Shown here: positions 32,934 through 40,206 of the stretch, in pieces
How the letters are laid out: every line of letters begins with the position of its first letter
How positions within the stretch are numbered: the first letter of the stretch is position 1
NCBI RefSeq assembly: GCF_030386795.1
Contig: NZ_JANUQM010000010.1
Coordinates: 1 to 64,000, forward strand
Direction of reading: 5' to 3'
Length of the DNA: 64,000 bases
DNA from: Streptomyces sp. S.PNR 29
Lineage (GTDB): Bacteria > Actinomycetota > Actinomycetes > Streptomycetales > Streptomycetaceae
Notes under the pieces: generated by a model
What the model saw: only the letters and a program-made list of their open reading frames with translations
What the model was told of the DNA's origin: nothing
The model's database searches: none
Translations under genes and position numbers: made by a program

Positions 32934-34718
32934 GTGTCCCGTCGTCGTGTGCCCGGATCACGAGCCGCTCTCGCGCTCACCCTCGGCGCCGCCCTCACCG
33001 CATCCCTCGCCCTCACCGTCCCCACTGAGGCAGCCGACCGCTTGACCGTCACTCCGCTCACCTTCACCGTCCGGGCGGGCGACCGCACCTGCGCGGTCGA
33101 CGCCGACCTGTACCGGCCCGGGGGCGTGGACCCCGCCCACCCGGCACCCGCCGTGCTCGCCACCAACGGCTTCGGCGGCAGCAAGACCGACGGGCGGACC
33201 GACGCCATCGGCAAGGCCCTCGCACAGCGCGGCTATGTCTCGCTCGTCTACTCCGGCCTCGGGTTCGGCAGATCCGGCTGCCTGATCTCGCTCGACGATC
33301 CGCGCATCGACGGCGCCGCCGCCTCGCAGCTGATCGACTTCCTGGGCGGGAAGCGCGCCGCCGACGACGGCACCACCGCCGGCTTCGTGACGCTGGACGC
33401 CCCGGGCGATCCGCGCGTCGGCATGATCGGCGGCTCCTACGGCGGTGCCGTCCAGCTGGCGACGGCCGCCGCCGACCACCGCGTCGACGCGCTCGTGCCC
33501 CTGCTCACCTGGAACGACCTGGCGTACTCCCTCGACCCCAACAACGCGTCCGGTGCCGGGAGAGTCCCCGGCGCCTTCAAATGGCAGTGGACCAACGGCT
33601 TCTACCTCATCGGCGAGGCCCAGCCGCTGACGGAGCCGAACCTCGACGCCTCCCGCATCAACTCCCTCCCCTGCCTGCACTTCGTCACCCAGGCCTGCGA
33701 GATGGTCCGCACCCTCAACTCGGGCCGCTACCCGGCCGACAGGACGGCCAGGCTGCTCGCCTACGCACGCAGTGTGTCGCCGGTGTCGTACCTCGACCGG
33801 GTGAAGGCGCCCACCCTGCTGGTCCAGGGGCAGGCCGACAGCCTCTTCAACCTCAACGAGGCGACGGCGACGTACCGGACGCTCAGGGCGCGCGGCACGA
33901 CCGCCAAGATGATCTGGCAGTCGTGGGGCCACAGCCGCCGACGCACCGACCCCGCACCGGGCGAGCTCGACCTCGCCGCGGCCAACCTGGAGTCCTCCTA
34001 CGTCGGCCGGCGCATCCTGGCCTGGTTCGACCACCACCTGCGCCGGCGGACCCAGGTGGACACCGGACCGGCCTTCGCCTACCACCGCGACTGGATCACC
34101 GACCCGGACCACACCTACGCCACCGCCGACCGCCTCCCCGAGCTCAGCCGGAACCTCTACCTCTCCGGCGACGGCAGACTCGTCGACAACCACGCCGAGG
34201 TGACGCCCGGCAGCCGCACCTACGCCAACCGGCTCGTCCCCACCAGCCACTCGGAGAACGCGCTGGCCACACTCCTCGGGCTGCCGAACCCGGCGCCGTA
34301 CGACACCAAGGGCACCTACCTCGGATGGACCAGCGCGCCGCTGGAGCGCGACCTCGACGTCGTCGGCGCGCCCCGGGCCACGCTCAAGGTCGTCTCCCTG
34401 AAGGCGGAGCGGACCCAGACCTCGGGCGACGCCGCCGACAAGCTCGTCCTGTTCGCCAAGCTGTACGACGTCGCCCCCGACGGCACCCGGACACTGGTGC
34501 ACCGCCTGGTCGCCCCGGTCCGCGTGCCCGACGTGACGAAGAGCTTCACCGTCACCCTGCCGGGCATCGTGCACCGGTACGCGAAGGGGCACCGGCTGCG
34601 GTTCGTGATCGCGGCGAGCGACGACGCCTACGTCGGGAACCGGGGGATCAAGCCGGTGACCGTGGTCAGTGCGCCGGGGAACACCGGGGTGCTGCAGCTG
34701 CCGGTGACAGACGGGTGA
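32934..34718 (+). CDS. Secreted CocE/X-Pro dipeptidyl-peptidase-type hydrolase (S15)
   Basis: 594 residues. Signal peptide of about 38 residues (basic start, ALALTLGAALTASLALTV core, cleavage near TEA). Alpha/beta hydrolase with nucleophile GGSYGGAV (Ser near 167), acid QGQADSLFN, and histidine in QSWGHSRR; the C-terminal third is the jelly-roll domain of the CocE/PepX group. Possible activities are X-prolyl dipeptidase or cocaine-esterase-like acyl hydrolysis; sequence alone does not separate them. GTG 32934 is selected because GGAGGT precedes it by 4 bases; a GTG at 32922 would contain the ribosome site within the gene. Its promoter region carries a TetR-type dyad. Confidence 0.88.
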   Translation: MSRRRVPGSRAALALTLGAALTASLALTVPTEAADRLTVTPLTFTVRAGDRTCAVDADLYRPGGVDPAHPAPAVLATNGFGGSKTDGRTDAIGKALAQRGYVSLVYSGLGFGRSGCLISLDDPRIDGAAASQLIDFLGGKRAADDGTTAGFVTLDAPGDPRVGMIGGSYGGAVQLATAAADHRVDALVPLLTWNDLAYSLDPNNASGAGRVPGAFKWQWTNGFYLIGEAQPLTEPNLDASRINSLPCLHFVTQACEMVRTLNSGRYPADRTARLLAYARSVSPVSYLDRVKAPTLLVQGQADSLFNLNEATATYRTLRARGTTAKMIWQSWGHSRRRTDPAPGELDLAAANLESSYVGRRILAWFDHHLRRRTQVDTGPAFAYHRDWITDPDHTYATADRLPELSRNLYLSGDGRLVDNHAEVTPGSRTYANRLVPTSHSENALATLLGLPNPAPYDTKGTYLGWTSAPLERDLDVVGAPRATLKVVSLKAERTQTSGDAADKLVLFAKLYDVAPDGTRTLVHRLVAPVRVPDVTKSFTVTLPGIVHRYAKGHRLRFVIAASDDAYVGNRGIKPVTVVSAPGNTGVLQLPVTDG

Positions 34719-34777
34719 GTCACCCGAAAGGCGGTCTCCGCCCTGCGCGGGCCCTGCTCCCGTCTCACCCTGGTCGC

Positions 34778-35020
34778 ATGAGCCCGAAGACCTCCGAGAG
34801 CGGCACCAGGAGCGGTGGCCGGGCCGAGGCGGTGACGCCCGCCCGGCTGACCGTGCTGCTGCTCGCCGCCCTGGCCCTGATCTTCATCTTCGAGAACACC
34901 CGCGCCACCGCGATCCGGCTGCTGGGCCCCGAGGTGACGATGCCGCTGTGGATGGCGCTGCTGGGCATGGGTGTCATCGGCGCCCTGTGCGGGGCGTACT
35001 TCATGAAGCGGCGCGGTTAG
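34778..35020 (+). CDS. Small LapA/DUF1049 membrane protein
   Basis: 80 residues with two membrane segments: LTVLLLAALALIFIFENT (about 24-41) and MALLGMGVIGALCGAYF (about 58-74), separated by a short loop and ending KRRG. This is the layout of lipopolysaccharide-assembly-protein-A/DUF1049 proteins, widespread small inner-membrane proteins of unclear function in Gram-positives. ATG 34778 gives the usual length. Upstream sequence has a weak GGCGG-TCT-CCGCC hairpin at the end of the preceding hydrolase transcript. Confidence 0.8.
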   Translation: MSPKTSESGTRSGGRAEAVTPARLTVLLLAALALIFIFENTRATAIRLLGPEVTMPLWMALLGMGVIGALCGAYFMKRRG

Positions 35021-35039
35021 CGCGTCGTAGGGTGGCCGG

Positions 35040-35591
35040 GTGCCTCACCACGCGTCCCGCTATCTCGCCGAAGGCCCCCGGGTGGGCATACGGCACTTCA
35101 CCTACGACGACGGCGCCGAGTTCACCGCCCGCGTCCGGGAGAGCAAGGACCTGCACCGCCCCTGGCTCTTCCCGCCGGACAGCGCCGCCGCGTACGCCCT
35201 GTACGCGGGCCGGCTGATCGAGGACCCGACCAAGGCCGGGTTCCTGGTCTGCGAGCGGGACAGCGACGGCATCGCCGGGTTCATCAACGTCAACAACATC
35301 GTCGAGGGCGGCTTCCAGTGCGGGACCCTCGGCTACGGCGCCTTCGCGCACGCGGCGGGCCGCGGGCTGATGCGCGAGGGGCTGAACCTCGTGATCCGGC
35401 ACGCCTTCGGTCCCATGCGGCTGCACCGGCTGGAGATCAACGTCCAGCCCGGCAACGCCGCGTCGATCGCCCTGGCCCGCACCTGCGGGTTCCGCCTGGA
35501 GGGCTTCTCCCCGGACATGATCTACGTCGACGGGGCCTGGCGCGACCACGAACGATGGGCCATCACCGCCGAGATGGTGACTTCCGGTTGA
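35040..35591 (+). CDS. GNAT N-acetyltransferase (RimJ/RimL-like)
   Basis: 183 residues. GNAT fold of the RimJ/RimL group acting on protein N-termini or amino groups of small molecules with acetyl-CoA. Visible features are the FVxxxDG-like beta strands GFLVCERDSDGIAGFINVNNI, a glycine-containing acetyl-CoA loop region GYGAFAHAAGRGLMREGL (in place of Q/R-x-x-G-x-G/A), and the C-terminal LEINVQPGNAASIALARTCGFRLEG. The GTG at 35040 overlaps no other gene; it lies 19 bases after the LapA stop. Its 3' end overlaps the convergent DUF6204 gene by 29 bases. Confidence 0.85.
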   Translation: MPHHASRYLAEGPRVGIRHFTYDDGAEFTARVRESKDLHRPWLFPPDSAAAYALYAGRLIEDPTKAGFLVCERDSDGIAGFINVNNIVEGGFQCGTLGYGAFAHAAGRGLMREGLNLVIRHAFGPMRLHRLEINVQPGNAASIALARTCGFRLEGFSPDMIYVDGAWRDHERWAITAEMVTSG

Positions 35592-35910
35592 CCTTCATCG
35601 TGTCCAGGTCGGTGACGGTCGAGCGCAGGTCCCCGAAACCGTAGCCGAGGCCACGGAGCGCGGTCTCGGCCCGGTCCTCCGCGATCGCCGCCGCCATCTC
35701 CTCGCCGTCCGCCGCGTCCGAGACCACGACGTACCGCATCGAGAAGTGCTTCAGCGGTGAGGGCTCGTACGACAGCGAGCCCTCCTCGGTGAACCGCATG
35801 CTGGTCAGACCGTGCTCCCCGGCCTCGGCGAGCAGCCGGGCACGGGCCTCGTCGGTGAGGGACTCCCAGCTGCCCCGGACGATCACCCGGTAGGTGTGCT
35901 GCTCGCTCAT
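35563..35910 (-). CDS. DUF6204-type conserved protein
   Basis: 115 residues, conserved in Streptomyces and without a known function. It reads as a small alpha/beta protein: strands TYRVIVRGSW and SLSYEPSPLKHFSMRYVVVSD flank helices ESLTDEARARLLAEAGEHG and GEEMAAAIAEDRAETALRGLG. No catalytic motif, membrane segment or signal is evident. The ATG at 35910 has no strong ribosome site. Its last ten codons overlap the convergent GNAT gene, so the two messages share antisense sequence. Confidence 0.7.
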   Translation of the reverse strand: MSEQHTYRVIVRGSWESLTDEARARLLAEAGEHGLTSMRFTEEGSLSYEPSPLKHFSMRYVVVSDAADGEEMAAAIAEDRAETALRGLGYGFGDLRSTVTDLDTMKVNRKSPSRR

Positions 35911-36003
35911 CTGCGGACCCGCTCCTCTGCTCGTGCCGTCGAAGGCACGACTGTACGTCTGCGAGGGCGCACCGCATACGGAATATCCGGGCCGCGAGCC
36001 CGG

Positions 36004-36351
36004 CTATCCGCGGCGGTCCACGTACTCGTACACCGTGCCGTCCGGGTGCCGCGCGATCAGGTTGCGGCCCCCCGGTGTGGCGACCGGGCCCGCGATGACG
36101 TCGGCGCCCAGCTCGGTGAGGACCCGGTGGGCCTCGTCGACGTCCGTCACGGCGATCGTCGCCGCCACCTTGCGCAGCACCTCCAGCTCCGCCAGGGGCC
36201 CGCTCATCAGCAGGAAACAGCCGATCGCGGCCACCTGGACGCCACCGCGCTCGAAGCGGAGCGCTCTGCCGCCCGCGAGGCGCTCGTAGAAGGGGATCGC
36301 TTTCTCCAGGTCGTCGACGCAGACGCGCAGCGTGGCTCCGAGAATCTCCAT
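36004..36351 (-). CDS. VOC/glyoxalase-family protein
   Basis: 115 residues, one vicinal-oxygen-chelate module: LRVCVDDLEKAIPFYERLAGG at the start, VAATIAVTDVDEAHRVLTELGADVIAGP in the second half, and a terminal NLIARHPDGTVYEYVDR. The family includes glyoxalases, dioxygenases and antibiotic-binding proteins. Metal ligands are incomplete (the usual first His is replaced), so a binding rather than catalytic role is possible. ATG 36351 is the natural start. Confidence 0.78.
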   Translation of the reverse strand: MEILGATLRVCVDDLEKAIPFYERLAGGRALRFERGGVQVAAIGCFLLMSGPLAELEVLRKVAATIAVTDVDEAHRVLTELGADVIAGPVATPGGRNLIARHPDGTVYEYVDRRG

Positions 36352-36517
36352 GCGGAGGAGCCTAGTTAAGCGCGGCCGAAGCGGGTGATCATTCCACACG
36401 ATCCCCGCGCCCCGGCCGCGCGGGCGCCACGGCTCGGGGCGCCGCCCCGCCTACGCGCGGGTGCGCGGCCGTCACGCACGGCGTTATGCGTACGGGTGTA
36501 CGGGTACCCGGGGCGGC

Positions 36518-36877
36518 ATGGACCGCTTGGATCACCTGGAGCATCTGGACAGGCGTCTGGTCGACGAGCTGGCGCAAGTGGCCCGCGAGACCGTACGCGA
36601 CGAGCTGCGCGAGCAGACACGCAGGCAGCGCCGTACGGCCATGCTGTACGCCGCCTCCGGCACCGTGGCCCTGTACGCGGGCGGGGCCCTCGCGCTCACC
36701 CTGGGCCTGGCCCTCGCCCTGGCCCTGCCGGACTGGGCCGCGGCGCTGATCACCGCCGTGATCCTGGGCGCCGTGGCCTATGTGCTGCGCGGCGCGGCCC
36801 GGCCCTCTGCGGCGCGGCCCGCGCCGGCACCCAGCGGGAACGACACCGACCTCGCACCTCCGCACCACCGGGCGTGA
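36518..36877 (+). CDS. Phage-holin-superfamily-III-type small membrane protein
   Basis: 119 residues. An amphipathic, charged N-terminus (about 1-43, rich in LDRRLVDELAQVARETV-type heptads) is followed by two membrane segments, LYAASGTVALYAGGALALTL and WAAALITAVILGAVAYVL. This is the common Streptomyces 'phage holin family' arrangement, usually chromosomal and not phage-associated; function unknown. ATG 36518 was chosen over the upstream 36461 start because the homologous region starts with the charged helix. A GGGTAC at 36502-36507 lies just upstream. The stop is 6 bases before the SDR start, so the two genes are co-transcribed. Confidence 0.75.
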   Translation: MDRLDHLEHLDRRLVDELAQVARETVRDELREQTRRQRRTAMLYAASGTVALYAGGALALTLGLALALALPDWAAALITAVILGAVAYVLRGAARPSAARPAPAPSGNDTDLAPPHHRA

Positions 36878-36883
36878 TGCACT

Positions 36884-37933
36884 GTGCGCAAGCCTTGGAA
36901 GGAACTGCCGAAGGGGCCGCTGTCCAAGCGCGGCCGGGCCGTCGTGGTGACCGGCGCCAGCGGGGGCGTGGGCAGGGCCACCGCCCTCGCCTTCGCCGCC
37001 CGGGGCGACCGGGTCGCCCTGCTGGCCCGCGGCCGTGAGGGCCTCGCCGCCGCGGCGGACGAGGTGCAGCGCGCCGGGGGAGAGGCGCTCGTCGTGCCCG
37101 TGGACGTCTCCGACGCCAAGGCCGTCGACGACGCCGCCCAGCAGGTCGCCGACACGTTCGGCTCGATCGACGTCTGGGTCAACAACGCCTTCGCGGGCGT
37201 CTTCGCGCCGTTCACGGAGGTCGCCCCGGACGAGTTCCGCCGGGTGACCGAGGTGACGTACCTCGGCTATGTGTTCGGCACCCGGGCCGCCCTGCACCAC
37301 ATGCTGCCCCGCGACCGCGGCACCATCGTGCAGGTCGGCTCCGCGCTCGCCTACCGCGGGATTCCCCTGCAGTCCGCGTACTGCGGGGCCAAGCACGCGA
37401 TCCAGGGGTTCAACGAGTCGCTGCGGTGCGAGCTGCTGCACGCGGGCAGCGGCGTCCGTACGACGATGGTGCAGCTGCCGGCGGTGAACACACCCCAGTT
37501 CGACTGGGTGTTGAGCCGTATGCCGGGGCGGGCCCGGCCCGTGGCGCCCGTGTACCAGCCGGAGGTGGCGGCGCGGGCGATCGTGCACGCGGCCTCCCAC
37601 GCGCGGCGGCGCGAGTACTGGGTCGGCGGCTCGACGGTGGCCACGCTGCTCGCCAACGCGGTCGCGCCCGGGCTGCTGGACCGGTACCTCGCCCGCACCG
37701 GGTTCGACTCGCAGCAGGACCCGGGCGAGCACGGCCGGCCGGGGAACCTGTGGACCCCGGCGGACGGCCCCCACGGGCACGACTTCGGGGCGCACGGACG
37801 CTTCGACGCGGAGTCCCGTTCCACCAGCCCGCAGGAGTGGGTCTCCCTGAACCGCGGCCGGATGGGCAAGGCCCTCACCGTCGGCGCCGGCGTCCTCGCC
37901 GCCCGCAAACTCACCCGCCTGGCCCGCCGCTAG
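36884..37933 (+). CDS. SDR-family oxidoreductase
   Basis: 349 residues. Classical short-chain dehydrogenase: cofactor motif TGASGGVGRA (T-G-x3-G-x-G), VNNAFAG, catalytic Ser in VGSALAYRG and Tyr-x3-Lys in YCGAKHA. It is longer than the usual 250 residues; a C-terminal extension (about 255-349) ends in an amphipathic basic stretch, ARKLTRLARR, that might attach to membrane. NADP(H) preference is suggested by the basic residue after the glycine motif. GTG 36884 follows the holin-like gene by 6 bases, suggesting coupling. Substrate unknown. Confidence 0.87.
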   Translation: MRKPWKELPKGPLSKRGRAVVVTGASGGVGRATALAFAARGDRVALLARGREGLAAAADEVQRAGGEALVVPVDVSDAKAVDDAAQQVADTFGSIDVWVNNAFAGVFAPFTEVAPDEFRRVTEVTYLGYVFGTRAALHHMLPRDRGTIVQVGSALAYRGIPLQSAYCGAKHAIQGFNESLRCELLHAGSGVRTTMVQLPAVNTPQFDWVLSRMPGRARPVAPVYQPEVAARAIVHAASHARRREYWVGGSTVATLLANAVAPGLLDRYLARTGFDSQQDPGEHGRPGNLWTPADGPHGHDFGAHGRFDAESRSTSPQEWVSLNRGRMGKALTVGAGVLAARKLTRLARR

Positions 37934-37971
37934 GGCTGAGGTGACCCGGTACTCCCCTGGTCTAGCCGGGT

Positions 37972-39063
37972 CTAGGCGACCCGGTACTCGGCCACGTCCT
38001 CCGCCCGCAGCGTCAGGCCGTGGCCGAGGGCCTGGGTCGGGGTGACCGTGCCGCCCGTGGGGTCCAGGGCTCCGTCGAAGAACATCGACTCGATGCGGAC
38101 GTGGTCGTGGAACCACTCGATGTGGCGCAGGTTCGGAACCGCCGCGGCGACGGCGGCATGGGCGTGCGGGGCGCAGTGGGTGGAGATCTCCACGCCGTGC
38201 GCCTGAGCCAGGGCCGCGGCGCGCAGGAACTCGGTGAGGCCGCCGCAGCGTGTGACATCCACCTGGAGGCAGTCGACCGCCCCTGCGGCGATCATGCGGG
38301 CGAAGTAGGGCAGGTCGTAGCCGTACTCGCCGGCCGTGACATCGCACACCAGCGCGTCCCGGACCAGCCGCAACCCCGTCAGGTCGTCCGAGGACACCGG
38401 CTCCTCGAACCAGCCCACGCCGTGCTCGGCGAGGGCGTGCCCGACGCGGACGGCCTGCTTGCGCGTATAGGCGCCGTTGGCGTCGACGTACAACTCCGCG
38501 TGCGAGCCGATGACCTGGCGGGCCGTGCGGACGCGGGCCAGGTCGCGGGCGGCCTCGCCGCCCCAGCTCTCCCCGATCTTGATCTTGACGCGGGGGATGT
38601 GCTGGCCGTGCACCCAGCCGTTCAGCTGCGCGGCCAGATGCGTGTCGTGGTACGTCGTGAAGCCACCGCTGCCGTACACCGGCACCCGCTCCCGGCAGAC
38701 GCCCAGCAGGCGGGCCAGGGGCAGCTCCAGCAGCCGGGCCTTGAGGTCCCACAGGGCGAGGTCGAGGGCCGAGATGGCGCAGGAGGCGATGCCGGGGCGG
38801 CCCGCGTTGCGGACCGAGCGGCACATCGCCTCGTGCGCGGCCGGGATGTCCAGGGCGCTCATGCCCTCCACCAGCGGGGCGAGATGGTCGCGCAGGAAGT
38901 CGCCGACCGCCGCCGGGCCGTAGGTCCAGCCCGTGCCGGTCGTGTCGTCCGTCGACACCTCGCAGACCACCACGGTCGTGGAGTCCCAGGCCAGGGTGCC
39001 GTCCGCCTCGGGGGCGTCGGTCGGCACCGTGTAGACGGAGACGGCGGGTCGGTGGAGCTTCAT
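37972..39063 (-). CDS. Enolase-superfamily (mandelate racemase type) enzyme
   Basis: 363 residues. The capping domain is followed by a TIM barrel with the superfamily catalytic elements: the KxK-type VKIKIGE on strand 2, metal ligands in YVDANGAYT, WFEEPVSSDD and TAGEYGYD, and ISTHCAPHAHAA at the strand that supplies the acid/base. It should abstract the alpha-proton of a carboxylate, probably a sugar acid (dehydratase) or a related acid (racemase). ATG 39063 has GGTGAG 8 bases upstream. It follows the F420-dependent oxidoreductase gene by 17 bases and may form an operon with it. Confidence 0.88.
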   Translation of the reverse strand: MKLHRPAVSVYTVPTDAPEADGTLAWDSTTVVVCEVSTDDTTGTGWTYGPAAVGDFLRDHLAPLVEGMSALDIPAAHEAMCRSVRNAGRPGIASCAISALDLALWDLKARLLELPLARLLGVCRERVPVYGSGGFTTYHDTHLAAQLNGWVHGQHIPRVKIKIGESWGGEAARDLARVRTARQVIGSHAELYVDANGAYTRKQAVRVGHALAEHGVGWFEEPVSSDDLTGLRLVRDALVCDVTAGEYGYDLPYFARMIAAGAVDCLQVDVTRCGGLTEFLRAAALAQAHGVEISTHCAPHAHAAVAAAVPNLRHIEWFHDHVRIESMFFDGALDPTGGTVTPTQALGHGLTLRAEDVAEYRVA

Positions 39064-39080
39064 CGGCTGCTCACCGCCCG

Positions 39081-40037
39081 TCAGTGCTGCAGCTGGGGCA
39101 GCACCTTGGTCCGGTAGAAGTCGAAGAAGCCGCGCACGTCGGGGCCGATCTGGTTGACGTAGATCCGGTCGAAGCCGGCGTCGGCGAACTGCTTGAGTTC
39201 CGCTATGTGCTCGTCGACGTCGTCGCCGCACACCCGGTTCTCCCGCACCATGTCCTCGGTGACCAGCTGCTGCGCCTGCTCGAAGTGCTTCGGCGAGGGC
39301 AGCACCTGGCCCAGCTCGCCGGGCAGCTGCTCGTTGGCCCACAGCCGGTGCACGGTCCGTACGGCCTCGTCCTTGTCGGTGTCGTAGCAGACCTTGGTGC
39401 CGCCGCTGACCAGCTTGCCGCCGCCCCCGCCCTTGCGGTACTGCTCCACCATCGACTCGTCCGGCATGATCGTGATGTAGCCGTCGCCCACCCGGGACGC
39501 GAGCTGGATCGCCGCGGGCCCGAAGCCGGAGATGTCGATCGGGACGGGCTGGTCGGGGACCGTGTACAGGCGGGCGTTCTCCACCGTGTAGTACGTGCCG
39601 TGGTGGTTGACCTCCTCGCCGGTGAACAGCCGGCGCATGATCTGGATGGCCTCCTCCAGCATCTCCAGCCGCACATGCGCGGCGGGCCAGGCGTCACCGA
39701 GGATGTGCTCGTTCAGCGCCTCGCCCGTGCCGACACCGAGCCGGAAGCGGCCCTCGGTCATCACCGCGCTGGTCGCCGCGGCCTGGGCCACCACCGCCGG
39801 GTGGATGCGTACGGTCGGACAGGTCACCGCCGTCTCGATCGGCAGCGACACGGCCTCCGACAGCGCGCCGATCACCGACCACACGAACGGACTCTGCCCC
39901 TGCGCGTCGTTCCACGGGTGGTAGTGGTCCGAGATCCACAGTGCCTGGAATCCGGCCTGCTCGGCCATCCGTGCCTGCTCGATCAGCTCCGCGGGACCGT
40001 ACTGCTCGCAGGAGAGGAAGTAGCCGTACTCGGGCAT
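39081..40037 (-). CDS. F420-dependent LLM-class oxidoreductase (FGD-like, TIGR03557 type)
   Basis: 318 residues, luciferase-like TIM-barrel fold. EYGYFLSCEQYGPAELIEQARMAEQAGFQALWISDHYHPW at the start and SPFVWSVIGALSE are characteristic of F420-dependent glucose-6-phosphate dehydrogenase-like proteins; RFRLGVGTGEALNEHILG and GFGPAAIQLASRVGDGYI follow. It uses cofactor F420 as hydride carrier; the substrate is unknown. ATG 40037 is followed downstream by the enolase-superfamily gene in the same direction. A near-ideal sigma-B-type promoter precedes it, placing it in the stress regulon. Confidence 0.88.
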   Translation of the reverse strand: MPEYGYFLSCEQYGPAELIEQARMAEQAGFQALWISDHYHPWNDAQGQSPFVWSVIGALSEAVSLPIETAVTCPTVRIHPAVVAQAAATSAVMTEGRFRLGVGTGEALNEHILGDAWPAAHVRLEMLEEAIQIMRRLFTGEEVNHHGTYYTVENARLYTVPDQPVPIDISGFGPAAIQLASRVGDGYITIMPDESMVEQYRKGGGGGKLVSGGTKVCYDTDKDEAVRTVHRLWANEQLPGELGQVLPSPKHFEQAQQLVTEDMVRENRVCGDDVDEHIAELKQFADAGFDRIYVNQIGPDVRGFFDFYRTKVLPQLQH

Positions 40038-40082
40038 GGGGGGTGTGCCTCCGTGAAGGGGGTGGTTCGTATCCCGCTCCGG

Positions 40083-40106
40083 GTACCCGGGGGCCGCTGC
40101 GGAAAC
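40083..40106 (-). promoter_or_regulatory. Sigma-B-type promoter of the F420-dependent oxidoreductase
   Basis: Read on the minus strand: GTTT, 14 bases, GGGTAC, matching the Streptomyces sigma-B/F-type consensus (GNNT-N14-16-GGGTAC/T). The -10 lies 46 bases before the start codon. The -10 is part of the palindrome GGGTACCC (40081-40088), so the plus strand also shows GGTT-N13-GGGTAC facing the NADH dehydrogenase gene. Confidence 0.65.
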
Positions 40107-40206
40107 CGGCGGACGGCGGGGCCTCGGCCCGGCGGCGACGTTTGGGTGCCCTGGCCATGGGGACGCGGAAGGCTCCCGAGGTACGCGAACAGCGCCGGAG
40201 GCAACC

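Noticed and set aside
32958..34592. 544-codon minus-strand frame under the CocE-like gene
   Set aside because: Its residue composition (Val/Gly/Arg-rich, no motifs) is that of a shadow frame; the plus strand has a signal peptide and full catalytic triad.
36502..36507. Sigma-B-type -10 (GGGTAC) before the holin-like gene
   Set aside because: No G-N-N-T element is found 14-16 bases upstream (the nearest is 17), so it was not listed as a promoter.
36518..36877. Prophage remnant, because of the holin-like protein
   Set aside because: No other phage gene, integrase, attachment site or tRNA is nearby; this holin-like family is common on Streptomyces chromosomes.
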